Positions 8,375 to 16,664 of a stretch of DNA of 64,000 nt are shown piece by piece; the first letter of the stretch is position 1; each line of letters starts with the position of its first letter. Below the pieces are notes generated by a model. That model saw only the letters and a program-made list of their open reading frames with translations. It was not told the origin of the DNA and searched no databases. The position numbers and the translations under genes were made by a program. The stretch covers positions 806,001 through 870,000 of the forward strand of contig JBMNFJ010000016.1 of assembly GCA_050949255.1 (NCBI GenBank), read 5' to 3'. This DNA comes from UBA3941 sp002385665 (GTDB taxonomy: Bacteria; Bacillota; Clostridia; Caldicoprobacterales; UBA3941).

Positions 8375-8394
8375 TTTTTACACCATTATACGGA
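8375..8394 (-). repeat. Right terminal inverted repeat of the IS256-family element
   Basis: Partner of 6847-6866. It ends directly at the 8-bp target repeat at 8395. Confidence 0.65.
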
Positions 8395-8402
8395 ATGTGA
8401 AC
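8395..8402 (+). repeat. 8-bp direct repeat, right target-site duplication of the IS
   Basis: ATGTGAAC, identical to 6832-6839 and directly abutting the right inverted repeat. Confidence 0.75.
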
Positions 8403-8484
8403 GTTTATTATAATCAGTTGTTAATTAATAAATAACGACATTAAAAGCACAAATCCATGTAATAATAGAAGTTGAGGTGGATAT

Positions 8485-9150
8485 GTGATACAGATAGACG
8501 ATGCTGGCAGCGGCAGTCTTGTAGGGGGTACATGTATCGCTGCCCTACGATTGGAAACAAATGAGTATTATTATGATTTTATACCCGTAAGTTATTATCA
8601 AAATGGGAATTTTTATGAAAAACTATATTTACATAAAAGCAAGGATATAGTTTTTGAACTGCTTAAAAAACTTAAATTCACTAAAAATGAAAAAATTATT
8701 ATTTGTCAGGGATATATGTTCGATGTTGCTAGGAAATTCTTGAGTAGCTCTCATATAAACTGGACTAATTCCAAGATAGTTGATCCTTTGCAAAGTAGAA
8801 TTGAGGATACTTTTAGCCAATATGGCCTGAGTTTGGGAGTACCGGTTCAGTATGTAAAGTATATTAAATATCCCCTTCATTTCCATCGGATATTAAGGTG
8901 GGTCTATGCAGACTATTCCAATAGGTACAAACTATGCAAAACAGACTGGAAAAGCTTTAAAAAGTACGGTAATCTGGATGTGTCTGTCTCACAGGACATA
9001 CTATACAAGAGGAATTATACATGTTTAAAGTGTGGCAGGAAAATAAATCCTGGCACAAAAGTAAAAGTCCTTAAATATGTCAGTAACTGTCCTAACATCA
9101 TCTATCTTCATCTAAATTGTAATTCTGATCTTCAAAAGGATAAAAACTAA
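8485..9150 (+). CDS. Conserved clostridial protein of unknown function with C-terminal zinc-ribbon-like motif
   Basis: 221 residues from GTG 8485, preceded by GAGGTGG; this is the only plus-strand gene recognised in the window. I know similar unnamed proteins from Clostridia but no function. The N-terminus MIQIDDAGSGSLVGGT (1-16) looks like the first strand and acidic pair of an RNase H-like fold. The middle has CQGYMFD (74-80) and a HFHRILRWVYADY stretch (132-144). Near the C-terminus C180-X2-C183, then C202 and H209-X2-C212, could bind zinc as in HNH or treble-clef modules. A nuclease-like role is only an inference. No signal peptide or membrane segment is seen. Its left neighbour is the IS element and it converges on the oadA operon. 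Confidence 0.75.
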   Translation: MIQIDDAGSGSLVGGTCIAALRLETNEYYYDFIPVSYYQNGNFYEKLYLHKSKDIVFELLKKLKFTKNEKIIICQGYMFDVARKFLSSSHINWTNSKIVDPLQSRIEDTFSQYGLSLGVPVQYVKYIKYPLHFHRILRWVYADYSNRYKLCKTDWKSFKKYGNLDVSVSQDILYKRNYTCLKCGRKINPGTKVKVLKYVSNCPNIIYLHLNCNSDLQKDKN

Positions 9151-9183
9151 ATATAAAATCCGGGGGTATGGCCGCCCCCGGAT
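9151..9183 (-). terminator. Terminator of the carboxyltransferase operon, possibly bidirectional
   Basis: A GC-rich 9-bp stem (ATCCGGGGG / CCCCCGGAT, 9158-9183) lies between the convergent gene ends. On the minus strand it is followed by TTTTATATTT. On the plus strand there is no T-run, so plus-strand termination is less certain. Confidence 0.7.
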
Positions 9184-9192
9184 CATATACAT

Positions 9193-10590
9193 TTAAATGG
9201 GATGTGTCATTTCTTCCTTATTGACTAGGGTATTATCTATCCTATATTTTTGTGCTTGACGGTATTTGAAAAATTCCATGGATACCTGCGGGAAGGATGC
9301 GTATGATAGGACATCTTCTTCCTGTTCCAAGTATTCCTTGATTTCTTCCCTATATTTATCTAGCTCGGGCGGAATATCATCAGCAGGTCGATGAGTTATA
9401 ACTTCGGAATCTCCTATAATGGTCTTACGAATTTCTTCACTGACCTCACCCGGCAGCTGTCCATATTCACCACGTATTAACCCCTTGGATTCATTAGTGA
9501 TCATCTTATACCTTTCACCAGTTAAAACATTTAGTACAGCTTGGGTGCCTACTATTTGACTCGTAGGGGTAACTAAGGGCGGATACCCGAAATCCTCTCT
9601 TACCCTTGGTACTTCCTTTAAAACTTCCTCAAATTTATCCTCAGCGTTCTGTTGTTTCAGCTGGGACAATAAGTTGGATAACATACCACCGGGAACCTGA
9701 TATATCAAGGTATTAATATCTATACTTAAAACCTTTTGATTTAGATAACCATCCTTAATGAGCCTTTGCGCCACAACTTTAAAATGGTCTGCTATCTCAT
9801 TTAATAGATTCAAGTCTAGACCTGTATCCCACTCTGTTCCCTGGAGGGTTGCTACCAAAGGTTCGGTTGCTGGCTGGGATGTTCCGTTCCCAAGAGGGGA
9901 AAGGGCTGTATCCACTACATCCACTCCGGCTTCTATGGCCTTTAAATACACCATATCGCCTGTACCGGTCGTATTGTGGGTATGAAGCTGAATGGGCACT
10001 TTGACGGTGTTTTTCAGTTTAGTGACCAGTTCATATGCCGTGTACGGCAATAGAAGATTTGCCATATCTTTTATACATATGGTGTCCGCACCTAAATTCT
10101 CTAGCCTTTTTGCCAGATCTACAAAATAATCTATGGTGTGTACAGGACTGATGGTGTAGCATAGAGCAGCCTGAACATGTCCCTTGTATTTTTTCGTGGA
10201 TTTAATTGCTTGTTCCATATTCCGAACATCATTTAGAGCATCGAATATACGAATGATATCGATACCGTTGTCTATAGATTTCTTAACAAACTCGTCAACG
10301 ACATCATCGGCATAGTGTTTATAACCAAGCAAATTTTGACCCCGTAGTAGCATTTGTAGCTTGGTATTTGGAATGGCCTTTCTCAGACGTCTTAGCCTTT
10401 CCCAAGGATCTTCCTTTAAAAAGCGTAGGCATGAATCAAATGTAGCTCCACCCCATACTTCCAAGGAATGATATCCTACTTTATCTAATTTATCTGCAAT
10501 AGGGAGCATCTCTTCCAGTCGCATTCTAGTTGCGGCCTGGGATTGATGGGCATCCCTTAAAATGGTATCAGTTATCTTAACTTTTGCCAC
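9193..10590 (-). CDS. oadA: Oxaloacetate decarboxylase alpha / transcarboxylase 5S-type subunit (no biotin domain)
   Basis: 465 residues from GTG 10590, which sits 8 bases after GGAGG (an ATG 6 bases upstream is too close to it). This is the pyruvate/oxaloacetate carboxyltransferase module: DTILRDAHQS (8-17) with metal ligand D13, the RGQNLLGYKHY block, K174 in ICIKDMAN as the likely carbamylated lysine, and metal ligands H203/H205 in QLHTHNTT. It moves a carboxyl group between oxaloacetate or pyruvate and carboxybiotin. The biotin domain found at the C-terminus of many OadA proteins is absent, and a separate carrier gene lies three genes upstream. It is the last gene of the operon, just before a strong terminator. 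Confidence 0.93.
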   Translation of the reverse strand: MAKVKITDTILRDAHQSQAATRMRLEEMLPIADKLDKVGYHSLEVWGGATFDSCLRFLKEDPWERLRRLRKAIPNTKLQMLLRGQNLLGYKHYADDVVDEFVKKSIDNGIDIIRIFDALNDVRNMEQAIKSTKKYKGHVQAALCYTISPVHTIDYFVDLAKRLENLGADTICIKDMANLLLPYTAYELVTKLKNTVKVPIQLHTHNTTGTGDMVYLKAIEAGVDVVDTALSPLGNGTSQPATEPLVATLQGTEWDTGLDLNLLNEIADHFKVVAQRLIKDGYLNQKVLSIDINTLIYQVPGGMLSNLLSQLKQQNAEDKFEEVLKEVPRVREDFGYPPLVTPTSQIVGTQAVLNVLTGERYKMITNESKGLIRGEYGQLPGEVSEEIRKTIIGDSEVITHRPADDIPPELDKYREEIKEYLEQEEDVLSYASFPQVSMEFFKYRQAQKYRIDNTLVNKEEMTHPI

Positions 10591-10613
10591 GACCATAACC
10601 TCCTATATAATGA

Positions 10614-11776
10614 TTAGCCGAATAAGTTTAAGAAAACCCCGGCTGCGATAGCGGATCCAATTACCCCAGCGACATTGGGGCCCATGGCATGCATGAGTAA
10701 GAAGTTGCCTGGATTCTCCTGTTGGCCAACTACTTGGGATACACGTGCTGCCATAGGTACTGCTGATACACCGGCAGAACCTATCAAGGGATTAATTTTG
10801 CCGCCTGATAGCTTACACATAACTTTCCCCAATAGGACGCCTCCTGCCGTACCAAAGCCAAATGCTAATAAGACCCAGTGCAATTATCTTCAGGGTATCA
10901 GGAGTAAGGAAGTTCTCGGCCTTTGCAGTAGCCCCAACGGTTACGCCTAGGAAAATAGTTATTATGTTAATCAATTCGTTCTGTGAAGTTTGACTTAAGC
11001 GATCTACCACCATAGCTCTCCCTGAAGAGATTGCCCAACATTAACATACCCAATAATGGGGCTGCAGATGGGAGTAATAGTGATCCTAAAACAGTTACAA
11101 CAATGGGAAAAATAATCTTTTCTAACTTTGATACAGGGCGTAGCTGTTCCATCACTATTTGTCTTTCTTTCTTTGTGGTTAAAGCCTTCATTATAGGAGG
11201 CTGTATTATCGGAACCAATGCCATATAGGAATATGCGGCTATAGCTATGGCTCCAAGATATTCCGGCGCCAGTTTAGTGGTAACATATATGGCTGTAGGT
11301 CCATCTGCACCACCGATTATACCGATAGAAGCAGCTACATTAGCTGGAAATTTCAGTAGTATAGCCAATATAAAGGCAGCAAATATACCTAATTGCGCGG
11401 CTGCACCTAAAAGAAGGCTCTTTGGATTTGCTATTAGAGGCGCAAAATCAGTCATCGCGCCAACACCCATGAATATTAAGGGCGGATATATACCTAACTT
11501 TACTCCCATGTATAAGTAGTACAATAGCCCGCCAGGCTGGAAGTCATCTTCACCATAGACGCCTACAGGCGCATCATTTAGACCAGCCAAAGGCAGGTTT
11601 GCCAGTAGCATTCCAAAGGCTATGGGTAAAAGGAGTAAAGGTTCATATTCCTTTTTTATGGCAAGGTATATGAGTACAAACGAAACTAAAAGCATTACAC
11701 CTTGTTGCCATGACATCTGTGCAAAACCCGTGTCTGATATAAAACCAGTTATTACCTCCATAAATGGTTTATCCAT
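10614..11776 (-). pseudogene. oadB: Na+-pump decarboxylase beta subunit, disrupted by two frameshifts
   Basis: The product is the polytopic beta subunit that couples decarboxylation of carboxybiotin to Na+ export. The family sequence is present end to end but in three frames: 11776 to about 11015 (IIGGADGPTAIYV-type core), 11013 to about 10870 (SQTSQNELINI through KIIALGL), and about 10868 to 10614 (AFGFGTAGGVLLGKV to the C-terminus). Each junction behaves as one extra base, at about 11014 and at 10869. Neither lies in a homopolymer. Read across them, the protein would be about 385 residues, the normal length. Either the gene is recently broken or the assembly has two errors. The rest of the operon is intact. 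Confidence 0.85.
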
Positions 11777-11809
11777 TAATAATCCCTCCTAGTTGCTATT
11801 TGGTGTTTC

Positions 11810-12211
11810 CTATTGGATGGCAATCAGAACATCTCCAGCATTTACGGATGCACCTTTTGCAACTTGGATAGAAACAACTTCACCATCTACGGGACTCATA
11901 ATTTCATTTTCCATCTTCATAGCCTCTAAGATTGCCAGTACCTGACCCTTAGAAACCTTTTCACCGTTTTGTACCTTTATATCTAATATGGTGCCAGGCA
12001 TGGGTGCCTTTATGGTATTTGCACCCTGCGGCACTGCTCCACCTGCGTTGGCCTTGGGGGCCTCCTTCTTCTGAGGAGCAGGAGAGGGTGTAGTTGTTGG
12101 ACTTGCTACAGGAGCAGTATTAACAGTTATGGGTCTGGTAGCTCCCTGACCTATCTCCTCAACCTCTACTTCATAGGACTTCCCATTCACATTTATAACG
12201 AATTTTCTCAT
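11810..12211 (-). CDS. Biotin carboxyl carrier subunit (1.3S / MmdC type)
   Basis: 133 residues. The C-terminal biotinyl/lipoyl domain (about 65-133) contains the biotinylation motif EAMKM with K99. A Pro/Ala-rich linker (about 33-60) separates it from an N-terminal strand region starting MRKFVINVNGKSYEVEVEE, as in transcarboxylase 1.3S and methylmalonyl-CoA decarboxylase gamma subunits. It carries CO2 as carboxybiotin between the carboxyltransferase subunits and the membrane pump. AGGAGG precedes the ATG. Its position between the gamma-like gene and oadB is usual for the Na+-pump decarboxylase operons. Confidence 0.93.
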   Translation of the reverse strand: MRKFVINVNGKSYEVEVEEIGQGATRPITVNTAPVASPTTTPSPAPQKKEAPKANAGGAVPQGANTIKAPMPGTILDIKVQNGEKVSKGQVLAILEAMKMENEIMSPVDGEVVSIQVAKGASVNAGDVLIAIQ

Positions 12212-12247
12212 AATATTTTCCTCCTTAATATAGTGTTTTATATTGTA

Positions 12248-12634
12248 TCACAGTCTTCCTGCGATCTGTTGATTTCTGCCTGCTCTATTCCATACCGGTG
12301 TGTTAGGAGATACTCTCCTAACAGATCTAACAATGATATCATGGGTAGAATAATTTAGGCTGGCAGCAACAGCAGCTGCGATTACAGCAACAATTTCCTC
12401 TTCATCATCAATTGCATCAGGAGCATTTAATGTTGTAGAGTTCTCAATGCTCATTTTTTCTTCGTCATATTCCGTTGCGAGATGCTTATTTTTTTTAGTA
12501 CCAACATTTGTTCTAGAGTTTAGCACCTTATTGATTATTTCAATAACATATATTAAAGCGATTAAGGCAATGAAGACTGTTCCCAGTCCAAGCACCATAA
12601 CCTTAAGGCTCATTAAAAGCTGTTCACCTAGCAT
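12248..12634 (-). CDS. OadG-like small membrane subunit of a sodium-pump decarboxylase
   Basis: 128 residues from ATG 12634, which has AGAGGTG at the right distance; a GTG three codons upstream falls within that site. One N-terminal transmembrane helix (about 8-30, LGLGTVFIALIALIYVIEII) is followed by a charged linker and a C-terminal DDEEEIVAVIAAAVAASL helix, the usual OadG/MmdB-accessory layout. Such subunits hold the carboxyltransferase to the membrane pump. It is conserved in layout and context more than in residues, so the exact subunit name is uncertain. Confidence 0.82.
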   Translation of the reverse strand: MLGEQLLMSLKVMVLGLGTVFIALIALIYVIEIINKVLNSRTNVGTKKNKHLATEYDEEKMSIENSTTLNAPDAIDDEEEIVAVIAAAVAASLNYSTHDIIVRSVRRVSPNTPVWNRAGRNQQIAGRL

Positions 12635-12660
12635 GACAATCACCTCTTTCAGAGTGAATA

Positions 12661-14211
12661 TTATACGGGGAAATTACCATGTTTCTTGGGGGGCCTATTC
12701 TCTCTCTTGCTTTCCAGTATTTCTAATGCGCTAATTAATCTAGGCCTGGTTGCCTCAGGTTCGATTACATCATCAATATAGCCTCTGGATGCAGCAACAT
12801 ACGGATTAGCGAATTTATTTCTATATTCTTCAATCTTTTCTTTTCTGGTTTCGATAGGATCTGACGAATTCTCAATATCTTTCCTGAATATTATGTTAGC
12901 TGCCCCGTCTGGCCCCATTACGGCTATTTCTGCAGTGGGCCATGCATATACCAGATCTGCCCCAAGGTGCTTACTACTCATGGCAATATAAGCCCCACCG
13001 TATGCCTTTCGTAAAATAATATTAATTTTGGGCACAGTTGCTTCGGAATAGGCATATAGCAATTTGGCTCCATGACGTATTACACCACCGTGTTCTTGGT
13101 CTACCCCGGGTAAATAGCCAGGCACATCGGTAAAGGTAATTATTGGTATATTAAAGGCGTCACAAAAACGTATAAAACGAGATGCTTTATCGGATGCATT
13201 TATATCCAGACAACCCGCCTTTACCATAGGCTGGTTAGCAACAATGCCTACAGATCTACCATTGAGTCGTCCAAACCCTACGACAATATTAGTTGCATAC
13301 AAGGCTTGGACCTCCATAAAGTCCCCATTATCCAATACACTTGTAATGACTTCTTTAATATCATAGGATTTATTGACACTATCCGGAATAATGGTATTTA
13401 ACTCGGGTGCCAATCGATTTAGATCATCTTGGCAATCATATAGGATTGTATCCTCCATATTGTTTTGGGGTAGAAAACTTAATAGCCTTCTAATAGAATC
13501 AAAGCAGGAGTCTTCTGATTCACTCAAAAAATGGGCTACTCCGCTTATCTCATTGTGTGTTACAGCGCCACCTAATTCATCTGCAGAAATGGATTCCCCC
13601 GTCACTGCCTCAACTACTTGGGGACCAGTAATAAACATCTTGCTTATGTTATCTACCATAAAAATAAAATCCGTCAAGGCAGGAGAATAGACTGCACCAC
13701 CCGCACAAGGACCTAAAATAACTGAAATCTGAGGTACTACCCCTGATGCTAAAGTATTTCTATAAAATATATCCCCATAACCGCTTAAAGCATCTATTCC
13801 TTCCTGTATTCTAGCTCCACCTGAATCATTTATACAAATAATCGGACATCCCATTTTCATGGCCATATCCTGAATCTTTGTTATCTTTTTAGCATGCATT
13901 TCACCCAAAGAACCACCAATTACAGTAAAATCCTGGGCATACAAGTAAACCGGTCTCCCATCAATGGTGGCGTATCCTGTTATTACACCGTCACCGGGAG
14001 CATTTACCTTATCCATACCAAAATCTACAGAACGATTCTTTACAAAAGCATCTATTTCGACAAAACTGCTTGGATCCACTAGCTTCTCAATTCTTTCGCG
14101 AGCAGTTAACTTGCCGCTTTCATGTTGTTTCGCAACTCTAGCTGATCCTCCACCTTGGCGAATGGCGGTTTTAAGATCTTGCATTTGCCGAATCCTATTC
14201 TCTACGCTCAT
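12661..14211 (-). CDS. mmdA: Methylmalonyl-CoA decarboxylase/acyl-CoA carboxyltransferase alpha subunit (12S type)
   Basis: 516 residues, the expected length. It contains both crotonase-like halves of a biotin-dependent acyl-CoA carboxyltransferase. The N-terminal half has GGSLGEMHAKKI, CINDSGGARIQEGID and LGPCAGGAVYSPALTDF; the C-terminal half has TFTDVPGYLPG, KAYGGAYIAMSSK and MGPDGAANIIFRKDI. Substrates in this family are methylmalonyl-CoA, propionyl-CoA or glutaconyl-CoA; methylmalonyl-CoA is the usual one beside OadB/OadG genes, but the sequence alone does not settle it. It is first in the operon, with a GGAGGG ribosome site. Confidence 0.93.
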   Translation of the reverse strand: MSVENRIRQMQDLKTAIRQGGGSARVAKQHESGKLTARERIEKLVDPSSFVEIDAFVKNRSVDFGMDKVNAPGDGVITGYATIDGRPVYLYAQDFTVIGGSLGEMHAKKITKIQDMAMKMGCPIICINDSGGARIQEGIDALSGYGDIFYRNTLASGVVPQISVILGPCAGGAVYSPALTDFIFMVDNISKMFITGPQVVEAVTGESISADELGGAVTHNEISGVAHFLSESEDSCFDSIRRLLSFLPQNNMEDTILYDCQDDLNRLAPELNTIIPDSVNKSYDIKEVITSVLDNGDFMEVQALYATNIVVGFGRLNGRSVGIVANQPMVKAGCLDINASDKASRFIRFCDAFNIPIITFTDVPGYLPGVDQEHGGVIRHGAKLLYAYSEATVPKINIILRKAYGGAYIAMSSKHLGADLVYAWPTAEIAVMGPDGAANIIFRKDIENSSDPIETRKEKIEEYRNKFANPYVAASRGYIDDVIEPEATRPRLISALEILESKRENRPPKKHGNFPV

Positions 14212-14468
14212 TCATAACCCTCCATCAATATATATTGAAAGTGTAGTTTAGGCTTATTTAGTCTTTTACAGCTATCAAAGCCTTTTTGCAAGTTACTTTT
14301 ACGACATAAAAAACACTGAAATCGTCATAAATTTAACGTGCAAAATAACACATTCTAACCTATATTCTTGTATTCGACATACAATACCTTTTTTCCTTCT
14401 TTTTTAAAGTATATTTTTTAAAAAATTAATACCTATATAAGGATACCCTACTTTTTTACAACAACACG

Positions 14469-15197
14469 TTAAATTTCATTATTTAACAGATTTTTTAAAC
14501 TTTTGATTTCCTTTATGGATAGATACCTCCATTCACCTAATCCCAGGTCTCCTAGTACAATATTCCCGAGCCTCTCCCTTTTTAAGTAAATTACCGGATG
14601 CCCAATTGCTTCAAACATTCTCCTAACCTGTCTATTCCTACCCTCATGGATAGTAACCCTATAAATGGAGTTTTCTTCCTGCATACCCAATCTACTAATT
14701 TTTGCCGGTTTTGTTGTATAACCATCTATATTCACGCCTCTTCTTAGTTTTTTTATAGAATCGTATACAGGATCCCCATTGACAATGACATAGTATTGCT
14801 TATCGATTTCATATTTAGGGTGGGTCAAACGATAGGCTAGTTCTCCATCATTTGTAAGCAAAAGTAAGCCTTCAGATTCATAGTCCAGACGGCCAATGGG
14901 ATATACTCTGCTTCCAATATCGCCGATCAGATCAAGCACAGTGGGGCGTCCCTGAGGGTCAGATACGCTGGTTATGTATCCGGCAGGTTTGTTCAATTTA
15001 ATGTATATACCTTCTGAATCCGGGGTTATAACCTTACCGTCGACCCTTACAAGGTCCAATCGTGGGTCTATCTTTGTTCCCATTTCCCTTACTATTTTAC
15101 CATTTACGGTTACCCTTCCTTGGGCAATTATTTTTTCACTGCTCCGTCTGGAGGCTACACCACATCGGGCCATATACTTTTGCAGCCGCTCCTTCAA
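14469..15197 (-). CDS. rluB: 23S rRNA pseudouridine synthase, RluB/RsuA family
   Basis: 242 residues. An N-terminal S4 RNA-binding domain (about 3-58, ERLQKYMARCGVASRRSSE) precedes the RsuA-type catalytic domain. The catalytic aspartate is D105 in GRLDYESEGLLLLTNDG, and RNRQVRRM follows near residue 185. It isomerises a specific uridine in 23S rRNA; the RluB assignment rests on length and on the common clostridial position after scpAB and ytfJ. The TTG start has a GAGGAG site upstream. Confidence 0.92.
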   Translation of the reverse strand: MKERLQKYMARCGVASRRSSEKIIAQGRVTVNGKIVREMGTKIDPRLDLVRVDGKVITPDSEGIYIKLNKPAGYITSVSDPQGRPTVLDLIGDIGSRVYPIGRLDYESEGLLLLTNDGELAYRLTHPKYEIDKQYYVIVNGDPVYDSIKKLRRGVNIDGYTTKPAKISRLGMQEENSIYRVTIHEGRNRQVRRMFEAIGHPVIYLKRERLGNIVLGDLGLGEWRYLSIKEIKSLKNLLNNEI

Positions 15198-15250
15198 TTA
15201 TAAAACTCCTCATAATGTAATTTAGGAAAACGCTGACCTTACAATACCAA

Positions 15251-15298
15251 CCTACAAAACAAGTTGAACTTTTAAAAAAGTTCAACTTGCTTTGTAGG
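15251..15298. repeat. 48-nt near-perfect palindrome between ytfJ and rluB
   Basis: The 23-base arms 15251-15273 and 15276-15298 are complementary at 22 of 23 positions around a 2-base centre (CCTACAAA... on the left, ...TTTGTAGG on the right). It is not followed by a T-run on either strand, so it is not an ordinary terminator. It lies about 55 bases upstream of rluB and could act as an RNA hairpin in its leader, an operator, or a small mobile repeat. Confidence 0.85.
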
Positions 15299-15415
15299 AA
15301 ACCCCAGTAATAAGGATACTTAGTTTTTCCCAATAGACAGTATATAATAATTGGAAGAAAGTTGCTAGCAAAACATTGAATTTTTGTACGTTATAAATAT
15401 AAATAATTGCTTTTT

Positions 15416-15444
15416 CTTAAAAATAAGGCAACCTTGGTTGCCTT
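15416..15444 (-). terminator. Rho-independent terminator of ytfJ
   Basis: AAGGCAACC / GGTTGCCTT (9-bp stem, 15425-15444) is followed on the minus strand by ATTTTTAAG. The stem overlaps the ytfJ stop codon. Confidence 0.8.
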
Positions 15445-15901
15445 ATTGCGTGAAATCCTGTGTTATTTTATAACCCTGTTTTTTTGTGCTATCTCTCCCC
15501 ACGAGGCCTTGTATCTGTTCCACTATCTGAGGTACCAGCTCAACCATTCTGTCTACTGTAGTATTGAAGTTTACAGGTAGTAACTTTATCTTGTCCTGTC
15601 CTACTACTAAAAAGGCAATAGGATTTACAGAAACACCTGCACCGGTTCCTCCTGCAAATGGCAGGGAATCACCCTGAGGTCCATCTTCATCCTCTACAGC
15701 CTTTCTCTTTTTTCCCTGTAATACTTCTTCTTTATATTCTCCACCCCCAGCAACAAAACCAAAAGATACCCTGGAAACAGGAATGATAACAGTTCCTTCC
15801 GAAGTTTCAACTGCATCACCCACGATAGTATTTACATCAATCATTTCCTTTATATTTTCCATAGTGGTCGTCATTATATTTTCAATTGGATGTCCTTCCA
15901 C
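15443..15901 (-). CDS. ytfJ: Sporulation protein YtfJ (GerW family)
   Basis: 152 residues from GTG 15901. YtfJ/GerW is made in the forespore and is needed for normal germination in Bacillus; its biochemistry is unknown. The family pattern is clear: GHPIENIMTTTMENIKEMIDVNTIVGD at the start, VIIPVSRVSFGFVAGGGEY, then GGTGAGVSVNPIAFLVV. I chose the GTG at 15901 because AGGTGG lies about 7 bases before it and because the product then aligns with the usual M-x-x-HPI start. Two GTG codons four codons upstream are alternatives. It overlaps the end of the DUF2953 gene by 20 bases, so the two are co-transcribed. Confidence 0.93.
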   Translation of the reverse strand: MEGHPIENIMTTTMENIKEMIDVNTIVGDAVETSEGTVIIPVSRVSFGFVAGGGEYKEEVLQGKKRKAVEDEDGPQGDSLPFAGGTGAGVSVNPIAFLVVGQDKIKLLPVNFNTTVDRMVELVPQIVEQIQGLVGRDSTKKQGYKITQDFTQ

Positions 15902-16565
15902 TGATTTCACCACCTTTTAAATTATACATAAGCATCCTGATTTTCGTAATAATAATATAGCCCAATTTTACATTGATTATGCAATTCAATTCCATGTTAA
16001 ATTTCTTACCCTCATAATAAGGTATCAAAATGATGTCACTGTTGATTACTTTCAAATTGCTCTTCAAAAATCCACTTAAAGAAGTGAATAAAGTTAGTGT
16101 CAAACCGGATACAAGTGCTGTTTGAGCGGCATTATTAAGACCAATTGTCATATGCAAGTAAATCTTCTTAATAGTGATCTTAGAAATTAAATATCTAATT
16201 TGAGCCACGTATTTTATATTTGCCGTATAATAGTTATTTAGAAATTGAACAATATCCCCAATCATGGCTCGGCGTTCGAGTTTTGCATTGGTTTTCCTTA
16301 TTATCAGTGATGCAGCATCCTTTTTATCAGGAACGGAAAGCGTAAAATTAAACCTATGGCGGATCATTAATCCACGAAAAAGTCGTACAATAAAGGAAGC
16401 GTAGTTTTCCTTGTTATCAAATTTTATATCAATTTCAAACTGAAGGTTGGAAAACAGGGATCCCACCACTAAAGTCACTATACAGACTAGGATATATACC
16501 AATCCGAACACCCCATAATCTTCCAAATAGACATCCAATAAAACTATTATGCAATTACCACACAT
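15882..16565 (-). CDS. DUF2953 domain membrane protein
   Basis: 227 residues. It has an N-terminal transmembrane helix (about 17-38), a middle region with conserved VRLFRGLMIRHRF-type patches, and a C-terminal half containing GLNNAAQTALVSGLTLTLF and NMELNCIINVKLGYIIITKI, which are characteristic of DUF2953. This family is paired with ytfJ in many Clostridia and bacilli and is thought to be sporulation-linked; its function is unknown. The ATG at 16565 has no good ribosome site, so the true start may be a few codons downstream. A GC-rich hairpin (about 16573-16608) lies just before the frame. Confidence 0.85.
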   Translation of the reverse strand: MCGNCIIVLLDVYLEDYGVFGLVYILVCIVTLVVGSLFSNLQFEIDIKFDNKENYASFIVRLFRGLMIRHRFNFTLSVPDKKDAASLIIRKTNAKLERRAMIGDIVQFLNNYYTANIKYVAQIRYLISKITIKKIYLHMTIGLNNAAQTALVSGLTLTLFTSLSGFLKSNLKVINSDIILIPYYEGKKFNMELNCIINVKLGYIIITKIRMLMYNLKGGEISGRTSN

Positions 16566-16664
16566 AAATTTTAACGGGGCGGGACTGGTAATACCCGCAC
16601 CGTTACAATTGCTATTTTTTCACAATTAGTAAAAAAAATACATGGGACATGCCTTTAACGGTGG

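Larger units (their letters stand above)
6840..8394 (-). mobile_element. IS256-family insertion sequence, complete, about 1.55 kb
   Basis: The element is bounded by the 8-bp repeat ATGTGAAC on each side. It has imperfect terminal inverted repeats (13 of 20 matching; 6847-6866 against 8375-8394, both ending in a shared GTGTAAAA core) and one intact Mutator-type transposase. The left repeat begins 7 bases inside the point fixed by the target duplication, so the exact left end is uncertain. About 240 non-coding bases lie between the transposase stop and the left end and contain strong inverted repeats. An intact frame with matching target repeats suggests a recent insertion. Confidence 0.85.

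Noticed and set aside
8386..8414. Outward hybrid promoter from the right end of the IS to the plus-strand gene
   Set aside because: A TATAAT is present at 8409-8414 but the -35 at 17-18 bases matches the consensus at only two positions.
16573..16608. GC-rich hairpin before the DUF2953 gene as a terminator of scpB
   Set aside because: The stem is convincing but no T-run follows on the minus strand; it may instead affect translation of the next gene.
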